The notes beneath the pieces were generated by a model. That model did not search any database. It was not told the origin of the DNA and saw only the letters and a program-made list of their open reading frames with translations. The translations under genes and the position numbers were made by a program. A stretch of DNA of 64,000 nt, taken from RUG14223 sp051881075 (lineage in GTDB: Bacteria > Bacillota > Clostridia > Oscillospirales > Acutalibacteraceae). Below, one piece after another: positions 17,029 to 24,489 of this stretch; position 1 is the stretch's first letter; each line of letters opens with the position of its first letter. The stretch is from assembly GCA_051881075.1 (NCBI GenBank), contig JBJEPE010000033.1, positions 3,638-67,637 of the forward strand, in the 5' to 3' direction.

Positions 17029-17676
17029 ATGATTTTAAGGCGGCGTATTCATCGTAGAAAAAACGTATTTGGCAGAATAGTTATCACGACAGCCATACTT
17101 TTTATTGCATTTTGGATAACTATGGAGGTACAGATAAGACCCATTGCACGTGCTATAGTGAAGAATAAAGCTCAGATATTATCGTCAGATATAATAGATG
17201 AGGTAATAACAGAGGTAATATGTGAGTCCGGTATAAGCTACGATGATATAGTAATTACTACATATAACGATAAAAACGAGATACAGGCCATAACTACCGA
17301 CATAGTAAAAGTGAATGAATTTAAGGCAAAAATAACCGCTAAAATTCACGAAAAGCTTTCTGAAGTTAAAAATCAGGATGTTTCCGTCCCGGTAGGCAAC
17401 CTTCTGGGAATACAGCTTTTAGAGGGAAGGGGATTTGACGTAAACTTTTCTATTTCTCTTACAGGCAGTGCGTCAGCGAATTTGAGCAGTTCATTTACAA
17501 GCGCAGGGATAAATCAAACCCGACATAGCATAGTTATAGATATTGACGCGGATATCTGTGTATTAAATTCTTCATGGACTGAGGATATAAGCGTTAAGAC
17601 CGTGGCGGTAATAGCCGAAACTATCATAGTAGGCTCAGTGCCTGATCTATACTCAGACCGAAAAACGGAAAATTAA
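17029..17676 (+). CDS. yunB: Sporulation protein YunB
   Basis: The 215-residue protein has one N-terminal transmembrane segment (about residues 17-33) and an extracytoplasmic domain. The block 'QIRPIARAIVKNKAQ' right after the membrane segment and the later 'VPVGNLLGIQLLEGRG' are characteristic of YunB, a protein made in the mother cell during sporulation in Bacillus. Its mechanism is unknown. With spoVM at 54.5 kb it supports a spore-forming ancestry. It is followed by its own terminator. Confidence 0.87.
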   Translation: MILRRRIHRRKNVFGRIVITTAILFIAFWITMEVQIRPIARAIVKNKAQILSSDIIDEVITEVICESGISYDDIVITTYNDKNEIQAITTDIVKVNEFKAKITAKIHEKLSEVKNQDVSVPVGNLLGIQLLEGRGFDVNFSISLTGSASANLSSSFTSAGINQTRHSIVIDIDADICVLNSSWTEDISVKTVAVIAETIIVGSVPDLYSDRKTEN

Positions 17677-17690
17677 ATTTTAATAAATAA

Positions 17691-17715
17691 AAAAATCGGC
17701 AAAACGCCGATTTTT
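17691..17715. terminator. Terminator after yunB
   Basis: A perfect 10-bp stem (17691-17700 with 17706-17715, AAAAATCGGC/GCCGATTTTT) has a 5-nt loop. It is symmetric and sits between convergent genes, so it can act on both strands. Confidence 0.88.
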
Positions 17716-17728
17716 AACTAATAGATTA

Positions 17729-17938
17729 TTACAGCTTAAAGTCATCGGAGCTGTATTTGCCGAGTGCCGCAGTATTAAAGGGAACACGCATAAGCGGGTC
17801 GTAATTAAATTTGCGGCATTTGCCGTTTTTTATTTTCTTTTTCAGCCTGCATTCTATGTCTTTGCCTGTTTTGATGCTGTTGCGGCAATAGCTGCATGAT
17901 TGCTCTATATCACTATTAAAAAGTTTATTTCTACTCAT
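17729..17938 (-). CDS. Small Cys-containing conserved hypothetical protein
   Basis: I do not recognise a named family. The 69-residue product contains four cysteines arranged as CSYC, then single Cys in 'DIECRLK' and 'NGKCRKFNYDPL', a pattern that could hold a zinc ion or iron-sulfur centre. It is basic in the middle, and the end ('YDPLMRVPF') resembles short proteins annotated as hypothetical across Clostridia. The start at 17938 has GGAG 8 nt upstream; the frame is open further to 17989 but without such a site. Confidence 0.7.
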   Translation of the reverse strand: MSRNKLFNSDIEQSCSYCRNSIKTGKDIECRLKKKIKNGKCRKFNYDPLMRVPFNTAALGKYSSDDFKL

Positions 17939-18116
17939 ATACAAAACTCCGATTCTGACAAAATAAGCCGAGAGTGAATTTTCAGACATTTAGTCGAAGT
18001 GCCATATCTCGATTATAAGGCTATTTTATCACAAATTGGCGAATAAGTAAAGTAGAAAGATTTATTTTATTCATATTAATGTCGAACATATAAAAACAAT
18101 TAAAGGAGTACTTAAA

Positions 18117-18947
18117 ATGGAATTTAACAGTAAAAAAATGAAACTGAACGAAAAAGACGGGGTATATTACCTGACGCATAATAATTTATCGCAGATAGAT
18201 TTTATAAATCACGCATTTTCAACTAAGCTGGGCGGTGTCAGTAAGGGAGAATACGCCACTATGAACCTTGCGTTTGGCCGTGGCGATGATAAAGAAAATG
18301 TAACTCAGAATTATAGATTGTTTTCTCAGGCTGCGGGTTTTGATTTCGATACGCTTGTTTCGTCTAAGCAAGATCACCACACCGTTATAAGGCGTGTAAC
18401 AAAAAAGGATTGCGGTATAGGAATATGGCGTGAGCATGATATGCCAAGCGTAGACGGTCTTATCACTAATGAAAAGGGAGTTACTCTGGTAACACACTAT
18501 GCGGATTGCACACCTATATTCTTTGTAGATACGGCTAAAAGAGCTATAGGTGCGGCACATGGAGGTTGGCGCGGTACCGTATCAGGTATAGCTGAAATAA
18601 CCGTAAAACGCATGACTGAGGAATTTGGCACAGTACCCGGCGACCTTGTTTGTGCTATCGGCCCGGCCATATCACGCTGTTGTTATGAGGTAGATGAGCC
18701 TGTTTTCAATCAGTTTAATGCGCTTACTTTTCTTGATAGAGATAAATTTATATCAGAAAAGGGAAACGGCAAATATATCATAGACCTACTTGAGGTAAAC
18801 AGGCAATTTTTAATTAAAGCCGGTGTAAAGCCGGAAAATATCTCTGTAGGCGATGTATGCACCAAGTGCAACAGTGATTTGCTTTTTTCTCACAGAGCCA
18901 CAGCGGGCAAACGTGGCGGCATGGTTGCCATGCTTGCGCTTAAATAA
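18117..18947 (+). CDS. pgeF: Peptidoglycan editing factor PgeF / laccase-domain protein (YfiH family)
   Basis: The 276-residue enzyme belongs to the multicopper-oxidase-like 'polyphenol oxidase' family, whose members act as purine nucleoside phosphorylases or remove mis-incorporated residues from peptidoglycan precursors. The metal ligands are visible: His in 'KQDHHTVI', Cys in 'HYADCTPIFFV' and His in 'GAAHGGWRGT'. 'AIGPAISRCCYEV' is also conserved. AAAGGAG precedes the ATG. Its last 8 bp overlap the convergent small gene at 18940. Confidence 0.92.
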   Translation: MEFNSKKMKLNEKDGVYYLTHNNLSQIDFINHAFSTKLGGVSKGEYATMNLAFGRGDDKENVTQNYRLFSQAAGFDFDTLVSSKQDHHTVIRRVTKKDCGIGIWREHDMPSVDGLITNEKGVTLVTHYADCTPIFFVDTAKRAIGAAHGGWRGTVSGIAEITVKRMTEEFGTVPGDLVCAIGPAISRCCYEVDEPVFNQFNALTFLDRDKFISEKGNGKYIIDLLEVNRQFLIKAGVKPENISVGDVCTKCNSDLLFSHRATAGKRGGMVAMLALK

Positions 18948-19197
18948 TGTTATCTAAGTCTGACTGTTGTTCGATGAACCAACGGTTTTCTTCCAAGAAC
19001 AAATAAAGCTCTTTGCCAAGTACTCTACAGGTGTAACGTATTCCTGCTCCGCCTGCCTTGAGTGATGCGGCATGGCGAACATCAAGTACCCTGTCTACTG
19101 CCGCTTTTATATCATCATCAAGGCGAATTTTAAGTGGTGTAATGTTACCGTCCGTATCAAACTTGGCTATGACTTCAACATACTTTTTAATATACAT
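18940..19197 (-). CDS. Small conserved hypothetical protein in the dinB transcription unit
   Basis: The 85-residue product is not a family I can name with certainty. It begins MYIKKYVEVIAKFDTDGNI, then 'PLKIRLDDDIKAAVDRVLD' and 'GIRYTCRVLGKELYLFLE', a beta-rich pattern that fits a small nucleic-acid-associated fold. TTTAGGAGG stands before the ATG, and the gene starts 31 bp after the dinB stop on the same strand, so it should be transcribed from the LexA-box promoter. Some Y-family polymerases in Firmicutes are co-transcribed with small partner proteins; this may be such a partner, which is inference. Confidence 0.75.
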   Translation of the reverse strand: MYIKKYVEVIAKFDTDGNITPLKIRLDDDIKAAVDRVLDVRHAASLKAGGAGIRYTCRVLGKELYLFLEENRWFIEQQSDLDNII

Positions 19198-19228
19198 AAA
19201 TTCAGCCTCCTAAACTTTTGTGTGAAAA

Positions 19229-20470
19229 TTAAAAATAACCGATGGGATGAATTACATGATCTACCTTTGGGTCAAATCCCGAAAGCTCGGTATCAAGTAG
19301 GGCAGAGGCAGGAAAAACCCCGTTACTGCCAAACCTGTTTTTTATACCGTCAAGTGCCCTGTCTAAGTCCTCTAATCGCATACGCTTTTTAAAGTTGTCA
19401 AATATACACAGTTGGCTGTTGTCCAGTCCGTCATTAAGCATAGAGAGCGATATGCCTATACTTCTTATCGGTATGTTAAAGTTGTAATTTTTATCAAATA
19501 GCTCCATTGCCGTATTGAATATCTCAGATGTAATATTGGTACTGCGTTCAAGTGCCTGCTGTCTGGTAAATGAACACAATTTATTATCACGCACGCTTAT
19601 GCTAACGCATCTACAGTACATACCTATCTCTCTTAAACGTCTTGCAACGCTGTCTGCAAGCACCTGAAAAACTATCTTTACATCTTCACGGTTTTTCAAA
19701 TCTCTTGGGCAGGTGGTAGAGTTACCTATAGATTTCACGCTGTCGTCAGACCCATAAACACTTACGGGCGAGGTATCCTGACCGTTTGCAAAGCAATACA
19801 GCATTTCTCCCCACTTACCTAAGTTATTGCTTAATATATTTATCGGTGTACGGGCGATATCTCCTATAGTATATATCCCCATTGCAAGCAATTTTTTTTT
19901 GGTAGAACGCCCTACGTATAACAGATTATCACAGGGCAGATTCCATACCAAATCTTTATAATTATCGGGTGAAAATTCAGTTATTGCGTCAGGCTTTCTG
20001 TAGTCACTGCCAAGCTTAGCGAATATTTTATTAAAGCTTACGCCTATGCTTACGGTAATACCAAGCTCCTCACGCACACGTTTGTTTATTTCGTTGGCTA
20101 CGCTTACTCCTCCGCTTGATGTTTTAGCAAAATCCGTCACATCAAGCCAGGCCTCATCCAGTCCGAACGGTTCTACTCTGTCGGTGTATTCAAGATATAT
20201 GCTGCGTGCTAATTTTGAAAATCTTTTATACTGATCAAAGTGCGGTTCTACGGTTACAAGATCGGGGCATTTCTGTTTAGCCTGCCATATGGTTTCGCCT
20301 GTTTTTACACCGTACTTTTTAGCATTTTCATTTTTAGCCAATATTATTCCGTGTCTGTCGTCTGCATTACCGCTTACCGCTACAGGTTTACTGCGTATCT
20401 GCGGATTATGCAGACATTCTACAGAAGCATAAAAAGAGTTGCAGTCACTATGCAATATCACTCTGGACAT
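19229..20470 (-). CDS. dinB: Y-family DNA polymerase (DNA polymerase IV type)
   Basis: The 413-residue translesion polymerase begins 'ILHSDCNSFYASVECLHNP' (metal ligand Asp8) and has the catalytic acidic pair in 'FGLDEAWLDVT' and the palm block 'SIGVSFNKIFAKLGSDYRKP'. The DinB helix-hairpin-helix region ('LLYVGRSTKKKLLAMGIYTI') and little-finger domain follow. Length is typical. Two LexA-type sites flank its promoter, so it is predicted to be induced by DNA damage. A small conserved gene follows in the same unit. Confidence 0.94.
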   Translation of the reverse strand: MSRVILHSDCNSFYASVECLHNPQIRSKPVAVSGNADDRHGIILAKNENAKKYGVKTGETIWQAKQKCPDLVTVEPHFDQYKRFSKLARSIYLEYTDRVEPFGLDEAWLDVTDFAKTSSGGVSVANEINKRVREELGITVSIGVSFNKIFAKLGSDYRKPDAITEFSPDNYKDLVWNLPCDNLLYVGRSTKKKLLAMGIYTIGDIARTPINILSNNLGKWGEMLYCFANGQDTSPVSVYGSDDSVKSIGNSTTCPRDLKNREDVKIVFQVLADSVARRLREIGMYCRCVSISVRDNKLCSFTRQQALERSTNITSEIFNTAMELFDKNYNFNIPIRSIGISLSMLNDGLDNSQLCIFDNFKKRMRLEDLDRALDGIKNRFGSNGVFPASALLDTELSGFDPKVDHVIHPIGYF

Positions 20471-20483
20471 TTCAATTCCTCCA

Positions 20484-20531
20484 CGAACATTTGTTTGACT
20501 ATATTATAAAACAAACGTTCGATAATTTCAA
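20484..20531 (-). promoter_or_regulatory. SOS promoter of dinB with two LexA-type boxes
   Basis: Read on the minus strand: TTGAAA (20526-20531), a 17-bp spacer and TATAAT (20503-20508). One LexA-like site, CGAACGTTTG (20512-20521), sits in the spacer. A second, CAAACAAATGTTCG (20484-20497), lies just after the -10. Both match the Firmicutes box CGAACRNRYGTTYG with one or two differences. GAGG and the dinB start follow. Confidence 0.82.
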
Positions 20532-20679
20532 TAGTTTTTCTGAAATTACCATATTTTTAGCTTAAATTAATTCTATAAATATTATTTGATACATTTATAA
20601 TTATAAAATACTCGGGATACAAGCGGATGATTTAAAAAAATGATACCATAAATAATCTTATCAAAATGCAATAAAGCAC

Positions 20680-20708
20680 TTTAAAAAAGCATAAATATGT
20701 GATACAAT
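20680..20708 (+). promoter_or_regulatory. Predicted promoter of mscS
   Basis: TACAAT (20703-20708) is preceded by TGA, an extended -10, and a poor -35 (TTTAAA, 20680-20685) lies 17 bp upstream. The rest of the 290-bp dinB-mscS region is AT-rich with nothing else recognised. Confidence 0.5.
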
Positions 20709-20760
20709 AATGAAGATATCCGTTAAAGGATACATTTAAACAAATATAAGGAGGATAAAT

Positions 20761-21615
20761 ATGATAACAAATCATTTAGCAAGCATAGCTGACGATATAT
20801 CTATCAGTTATGTGGAGCGTTGGATACAAGCGGTAATTGATTGGACAATAGCTTTTTTGCCTAAGCTTGTTTCGGGATTACTGGTTTTCGTGATAGGCTG
20901 GTGGTTATCTTCTGTAGCTGCCAAGTTTATCTTGAAGGCGATGAAGCGCACTCATGCAGACGAAACCGTTATGATGTTTCTTAACTCAATAATTAAGAAT
21001 GTCTTTCGTGTAATAATCATCATTTCTGCTATGGGGCAGCTTGGTATAAACGTAACATCTATAATTACCGCATTAGGTGCAGCGACAGTTGCGGTTGGTC
21101 TTGCCTTACAGTCTACAATGTCTAACGTAGCCAGCGGAACATTGATAATACTGAATAAGCCATTTAAGGTAGGCGACTTTTTAAGCTTCGGCGGATTGCA
21201 GGGAACTGTTACTAAAATAGAAATGATGAATACATATCTAAAATCAGCCGATAACAAAGAGATAATCATACCTAACTCAAAGCTTACGGCAGACAGTATT
21301 GTAAACTATTCGTCACTCGGTATGCGCAGACTTGACCTTAAATTCTCTATAGGATATAATGACGATATAGAAAAGGCTAAGTCGGTACTGCTTAAGGTAA
21401 TAGCAAGAAATTCTCTTGCACTTAAGGACCCTGAGCCTACAATAGGTGTAAGCAGTCATGCCGAAAGCAGTGTGGTTATAGATGTCCTTGTATGGTGCAA
21501 GTGTGAAAATTACTTTCCGCTCTTCTACTCAATGCAGGAGGAAGTTAAGAAGGAATTTGACAAGAACGGCATAACCATTCCTTACAATCAGCTTTGTGTA
21601 CATATCGAAAAGTAA
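20761..21615 (+). CDS. mscS: Small-conductance mechanosensitive channel, MscS family
   Basis: The 284-residue protein has three N-terminal transmembrane segments followed by the MscS beta domain. The pore helix 'ALGAATVAVGLALQSTMSN' shows the Gly/Ala packing pattern of TM3, and 'KPFKVGDFLSFGGLQGTV' starts the beta domain. It opens under membrane tension to release solutes during osmotic downshock. Length matches the small MscS type. A strong AAGGAGG precedes the ATG. Confidence 0.94.
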   Translation: MITNHLASIADDISISYVERWIQAVIDWTIAFLPKLVSGLLVFVIGWWLSSVAAKFILKAMKRTHADETVMMFLNSIIKNVFRVIIIISAMGQLGINVTSIITALGAATVAVGLALQSTMSNVASGTLIILNKPFKVGDFLSFGGLQGTVTKIEMMNTYLKSADNKEIIIPNSKLTADSIVNYSSLGMRRLDLKFSIGYNDDIEKAKSVLLKVIARNSLALKDPEPTIGVSSHAESSVVIDVLVWCKCENYFPLFYSMQEEVKKEFDKNGITIPYNQLCVHIEK

Positions 21616-21633
21616 TCTTAATTTTATAAGTAA

Positions 21634-21688
21634 AAAACACCGCAGATGAGTTTACCTGAATTGTAAACCATTCTGTGGTGTTTTATTT
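21634..21688. terminator. Terminator between mscS and dnaI
   Basis: A 13-bp stem (21634-21646 with 21672-21684, one G-U pair) encloses a second short stem GTTTAC/GTAAAC, then a T-rich tail. It lies between convergent genes and is T-rich on both sides. Confidence 0.8.
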
Positions 21689-21705
21689 TACACTGATTTT
21701 ATTTA

Positions 21706-22716
21706 TCATTGATTACGTTGATTTGATGCCATACGCTTGATTTGCCTTACATCCTTGCCTAAAAATTCTATACGCAGGTTATTGCCCATTATACGTGATA
21801 CAAAACGTTCGGAGTAATTTTTTTCTATTTCCTTTATAGATAAGTTTGTGCTTATTATCGTAGGCCTACCTGCCATTAAACGTGTGTTTATCAGGTTATA
21901 TATTGTTGCGGATGAATATGATGTCGCAAACTCAGTACCAAGATCATCTAATATGAGAAGGTCACAGTTAAAAAGGTGCTGTAATGCGGATTCTTCATCA
22001 ATATCGTTTTTATTATATGAAAAATGCTCTTTCTCCAGTTTTGCCAGTATATTCGGAGCAGACGCATAGATAACGCCAAAGCCCTTGTCTACTACCTCAC
22101 GTGCTATAGCAAGAGAAAGATGTGTTTTACCCAGCCCGGTTGCACCCTGAAAGAGTAAATTAGGTGATTGCAGTGAAAACTCCGCCGCATATTTCTTGCA
22201 GAAATTGAGTATATCCTCCATACGTTTTCTAGGTGCAGGTGCGCCCTCACGCATAGGTACATTGGAGTAATATTCAAGAGAAAAGCTGTGGAATGAGCAT
22301 AGTGAAAGGGGAGAGAGCCGGTTAAGCTCTTCATATGCCTTTTCACGCAGAAGCTGTTTCATACAGTCGCACATTTTGCCGTCTATATAGCCTCTGTCCT
22401 TACACTTTGGGCAATAATACTTTTCGTCCAGATAGTCAGGTGCAAATCCACCGCTTATAAGTAAGGATTTAAGTTCGGTCTGTAAGGCTAAGTTCTTATC
22501 TCTCAGCTTAGATAATTCCTCCTTAACATTCTTGCCGCCGAGTACGGCTCTGCCTGCACGTATGGCAGACTTTGAAAGCTCAGTTTCTATCTCATAAGCG
22601 CGGGGAAATGCCGAGTAAACCTCACTGCGCCTTTTTTCAAGGGAATTTTCAGAATCAAATTTTCTTTGTTCAAGGGTGCGCTGTGCAGAGTTATATATTT
22701 CTTTGCTGTAACCCAT
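21706..22716 (-). CDS. dnaI: Primosomal helicase loader DnaI/DnaC-like ATPase
   Basis: The 336-residue AAA+ protein loads the replicative helicase onto DNA. Seen: a zinc-type cluster CPKCKDRGYIDGKMCDCM in the first half, Walker A GATGLGKTHLS, Walker B 'LLILDDLGTEF' and a C-terminal arginine-containing 'YSERFVSRIMG'. The cysteine cluster is typical of the clostridial form. It lies 18 bp downstream of the DnaD-like gene, so both primosome components are co-expressed. Confidence 0.92.
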   Translation of the reverse strand: MGYSKEIYNSAQRTLEQRKFDSENSLEKRRSEVYSAFPRAYEIETELSKSAIRAGRAVLGGKNVKEELSKLRDKNLALQTELKSLLISGGFAPDYLDEKYYCPKCKDRGYIDGKMCDCMKQLLREKAYEELNRLSPLSLCSFHSFSLEYYSNVPMREGAPAPRKRMEDILNFCKKYAAEFSLQSPNLLFQGATGLGKTHLSLAIAREVVDKGFGVIYASAPNILAKLEKEHFSYNKNDIDEESALQHLFNCDLLILDDLGTEFATSYSSATIYNLINTRLMAGRPTIISTNLSIKEIEKNYSERFVSRIMGNNLRIEFLGKDVRQIKRMASNQRNQ

Positions 22717-22734
22717 AAAAAAGACCTCCGTCTG

Positions 22735-23787
22735 TTAGTCAAAGATACTTGTGTTTTCGTATTCGCTTATATCGTATGACGGTGAGCGTTTATCGTCTGT
22801 TTCGGTATAATTGTGTTTTGCTGACGGCTTCACGTCACGCTTTACCTGTTCAACGGTAACAATACCGCTTGCGTGCCAACGCTTGATAATGCCGTCTATG
22901 TAGCTTAATTTATATTCGCCTTTAGTATCAAGGCAACGCTCGTATGCCTCACGTATAACGTCGGTAGGTAAGTGCCATTCATTCAGCCATCTGTTGGCAC
23001 ATTCTATTTGCGTCTTTGTAGGTGAGCCTACAGTCTTTAGACCGAATATATCCTTTACAATATTCCATGCACGGTTATTCTCCGTTATGCGTCTGATTTT
23101 TTCCTCTGCCGCCTCTATGGATTTTATGCCTTCGTTTGCCCAGTCTATCGCCATTTTTTCTATATATCTCATACCGTGCTTTTCGCCCACGGCATAGTTT
23201 AAAAGCATGAGTATTACATCAGTCGGCAAACCGTCATCATCGTGCATCATAAGCAGAACTGCACTGTCACCGCTTGATATCGGTCTGCCGAATATGACCT
23301 CCGCCTCTTGCATTAATAATGCTATCTCAGGGTCATCGTTTATTCTTTGTGCTACAAACCTTGTATCGGGGCGTTGCGGCCTTGATAACTGCCTTACAGG
23401 TTTAGTTTCAGGCGGCTTTTGAGTATTTTCCGCATATGTGCCGGTTTGATTTGGGATATGGGGGGCAGGAGCTTTTTGTTCGGCTCTTTGACTTGTATCA
23501 GAGGCGGATATACTGCCCATATTCTCGGCAACCGGTGCAAGAGTATCATTACTTTCCGCCAACAATCCTGTTTCTATCCAATATTGCATGGCATCATTTA
23601 CATCTGCAGGATGCATATTAAGTGCGGAGGATATAGTGTCAACAGAAAAACTTTCTCCTGCATGACGCAGTATCCACAATAGCACCTTTAATTGCGCTGA
23701 GCCTGCCAGCTTTATATGTTTATCTACAATTACGCTTGGTACTGCAAATACAGAACTCCAATTACCTAAATTTATATTAATGCTCAT
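22735..23787 (-). CDS. dnaD: DnaD-domain primosome protein
   Basis: The 350-residue product has an N-terminal winged-helix region ('LAGSAQLKVLLWILRHAGES') and, after a Pro/Gln-rich linker (about residues 100-150), a DnaD domain with 'IFGRPISSGDSAVLLMMHDDDGLPTDVILML' split over the expected helices. A second DnaD-like helical block ends in 'IDGIIKRWHASGI', close to the YxxxI-x-x-W signature. It acts with DnaI in replication initiation. The start at 23787 has AGGTGAT upstream; the frame is open to 23829. Confidence 0.88.
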   Translation of the reverse strand: MSININLGNWSSVFAVPSVIVDKHIKLAGSAQLKVLLWILRHAGESFSVDTISSALNMHPADVNDAMQYWIETGLLAESNDTLAPVAENMGSISASDTSQRAEQKAPAPHIPNQTGTYAENTQKPPETKPVRQLSRPQRPDTRFVAQRINDDPEIALLMQEAEVIFGRPISSGDSAVLLMMHDDDGLPTDVILMLLNYAVGEKHGMRYIEKMAIDWANEGIKSIEAAEEKIRRITENNRAWNIVKDIFGLKTVGSPTKTQIECANRWLNEWHLPTDVIREAYERCLDTKGEYKLSYIDGIIKRWHASGIVTVEQVKRDVKPSAKHNYTETDDKRSPSYDISEYENTSIFD

Positions 23788-23999
23788 TCTATCACCTGTG
23801 CTTAATAAATACTGTGCTGACATCAGCATAGCGATATTGAATTAATTATAACACATTCCACTGAAAGATACTATACCAAAAATGAAACAATTTTTAAATT
23901 TTATCTATGATTTAGCGATAATAAGTAAAAATAAGTGGTATTATACATCCGTAAATTGCTTATTATTCTGATTTAGCAAAATAAAGTTTAGATAAAGTC

Positions 24000-24028
24000 T
24001 TGACATTATCTCAAAACAGGTATATAAT
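24000..24028 (+). promoter_or_regulatory. Consensus sigma-A promoter of tRNA-Gly
   Basis: TTGACA (24000-24005), 17 bp, TATAAT (24023-24028), a perfect consensus 18 bp before the tRNA. Confidence 0.9.
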
Positions 24029-24045
24029 TGTAACACATTCAAGAT

Positions 24046-24121
24046 GCGGATGTAGCTCATCTGGTAGAGCGCCACCTTGCCAAGGTGGAGGTAGCGGGTT
24101 CGAGCCCCGTCATCCGCTCCA
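24046..24121 (+). tRNA. tRNA-Gly (GCC anticodon)
   Basis: A 76-nt cloverleaf with encoded CCA. The acceptor stem is GCGGATG/CATCCGC, the anticodon stem CCACC/GGTGG encloses loop TTGCCAA with GCC at 24079-24081, and the T-loop is TTCGAGC. It decodes GGC and GGU. Confidence 0.97.
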
Positions 24122-24149
24122 AAGGACTTGCTTCGGCAAGTCCTTTTTA
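24121..24149 (+). terminator. Terminator after tRNA-Gly
   Basis: An 11-bp stem (24121-24131 with 24136-24146) is closed by a stable TTCG tetraloop and followed by a T-run. Its first base is the last base of the tRNA CCA end. Confidence 0.93.
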
Positions 24150-24302
24150 TTTTAAAAAATTTTTGAATATATCGGTGATAATACGCTATTTTTGTTCTAT
24201 GATCATCCTCAAAATTTTTTCAATATGAACATATTTGTAATAACTATCAAATCGGTAAAAAATATCGATTTAAAGTTTAGAAATAATAACAAAATCTGCT
24301 AA

Positions 24303-24320
24303 ATCGGTAGCGTTACCGAT
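24303..24320. promoter_or_regulatory. LacI-family-like operator upstream of the amylase
   Basis: The near-perfect palindrome ATCGGTAGCGTTACCGAT has a central CG and matching arms except for one pair, the layout of LacI/GalR-family operators. A related degenerate repeat lies at 24251-24269 (ATCGGTA/TATCGAT) and a further half-site at 24171. The regulator is not encoded in the window. The rest of the 340-bp region between tRNA-Gly and the amylase is AT-rich. Confidence 0.55.
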
Positions 24321-24408
24321 ATGTTGTAAAGTTGCACAATAATGAATTGAAAAAATTGGATAATCATACAAAAAACAAAAATTATATCTATAAAATACCA
24401 TGTTTTTA

Positions 24409-24435
24409 TTGACATTCGACATTATATGTTATAAA
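24409..24435 (+). promoter_or_regulatory. Predicted amylase promoter
   Basis: TTGACA (24409-24414) is followed at 15 bp by TATAAA (24430-24435), which has TGT before it (extended -10). The spacing is short. It places the transcript start near 24442 and supports translation from 24490, not from the in-frame ATG at 24400 upstream of it. Confidence 0.5.
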
Positions 24436-24489
24436 TTTATTATGTGGTATGAGGTTTTATATATCAATAAAAGAGTGGAGGTTTTTAAA

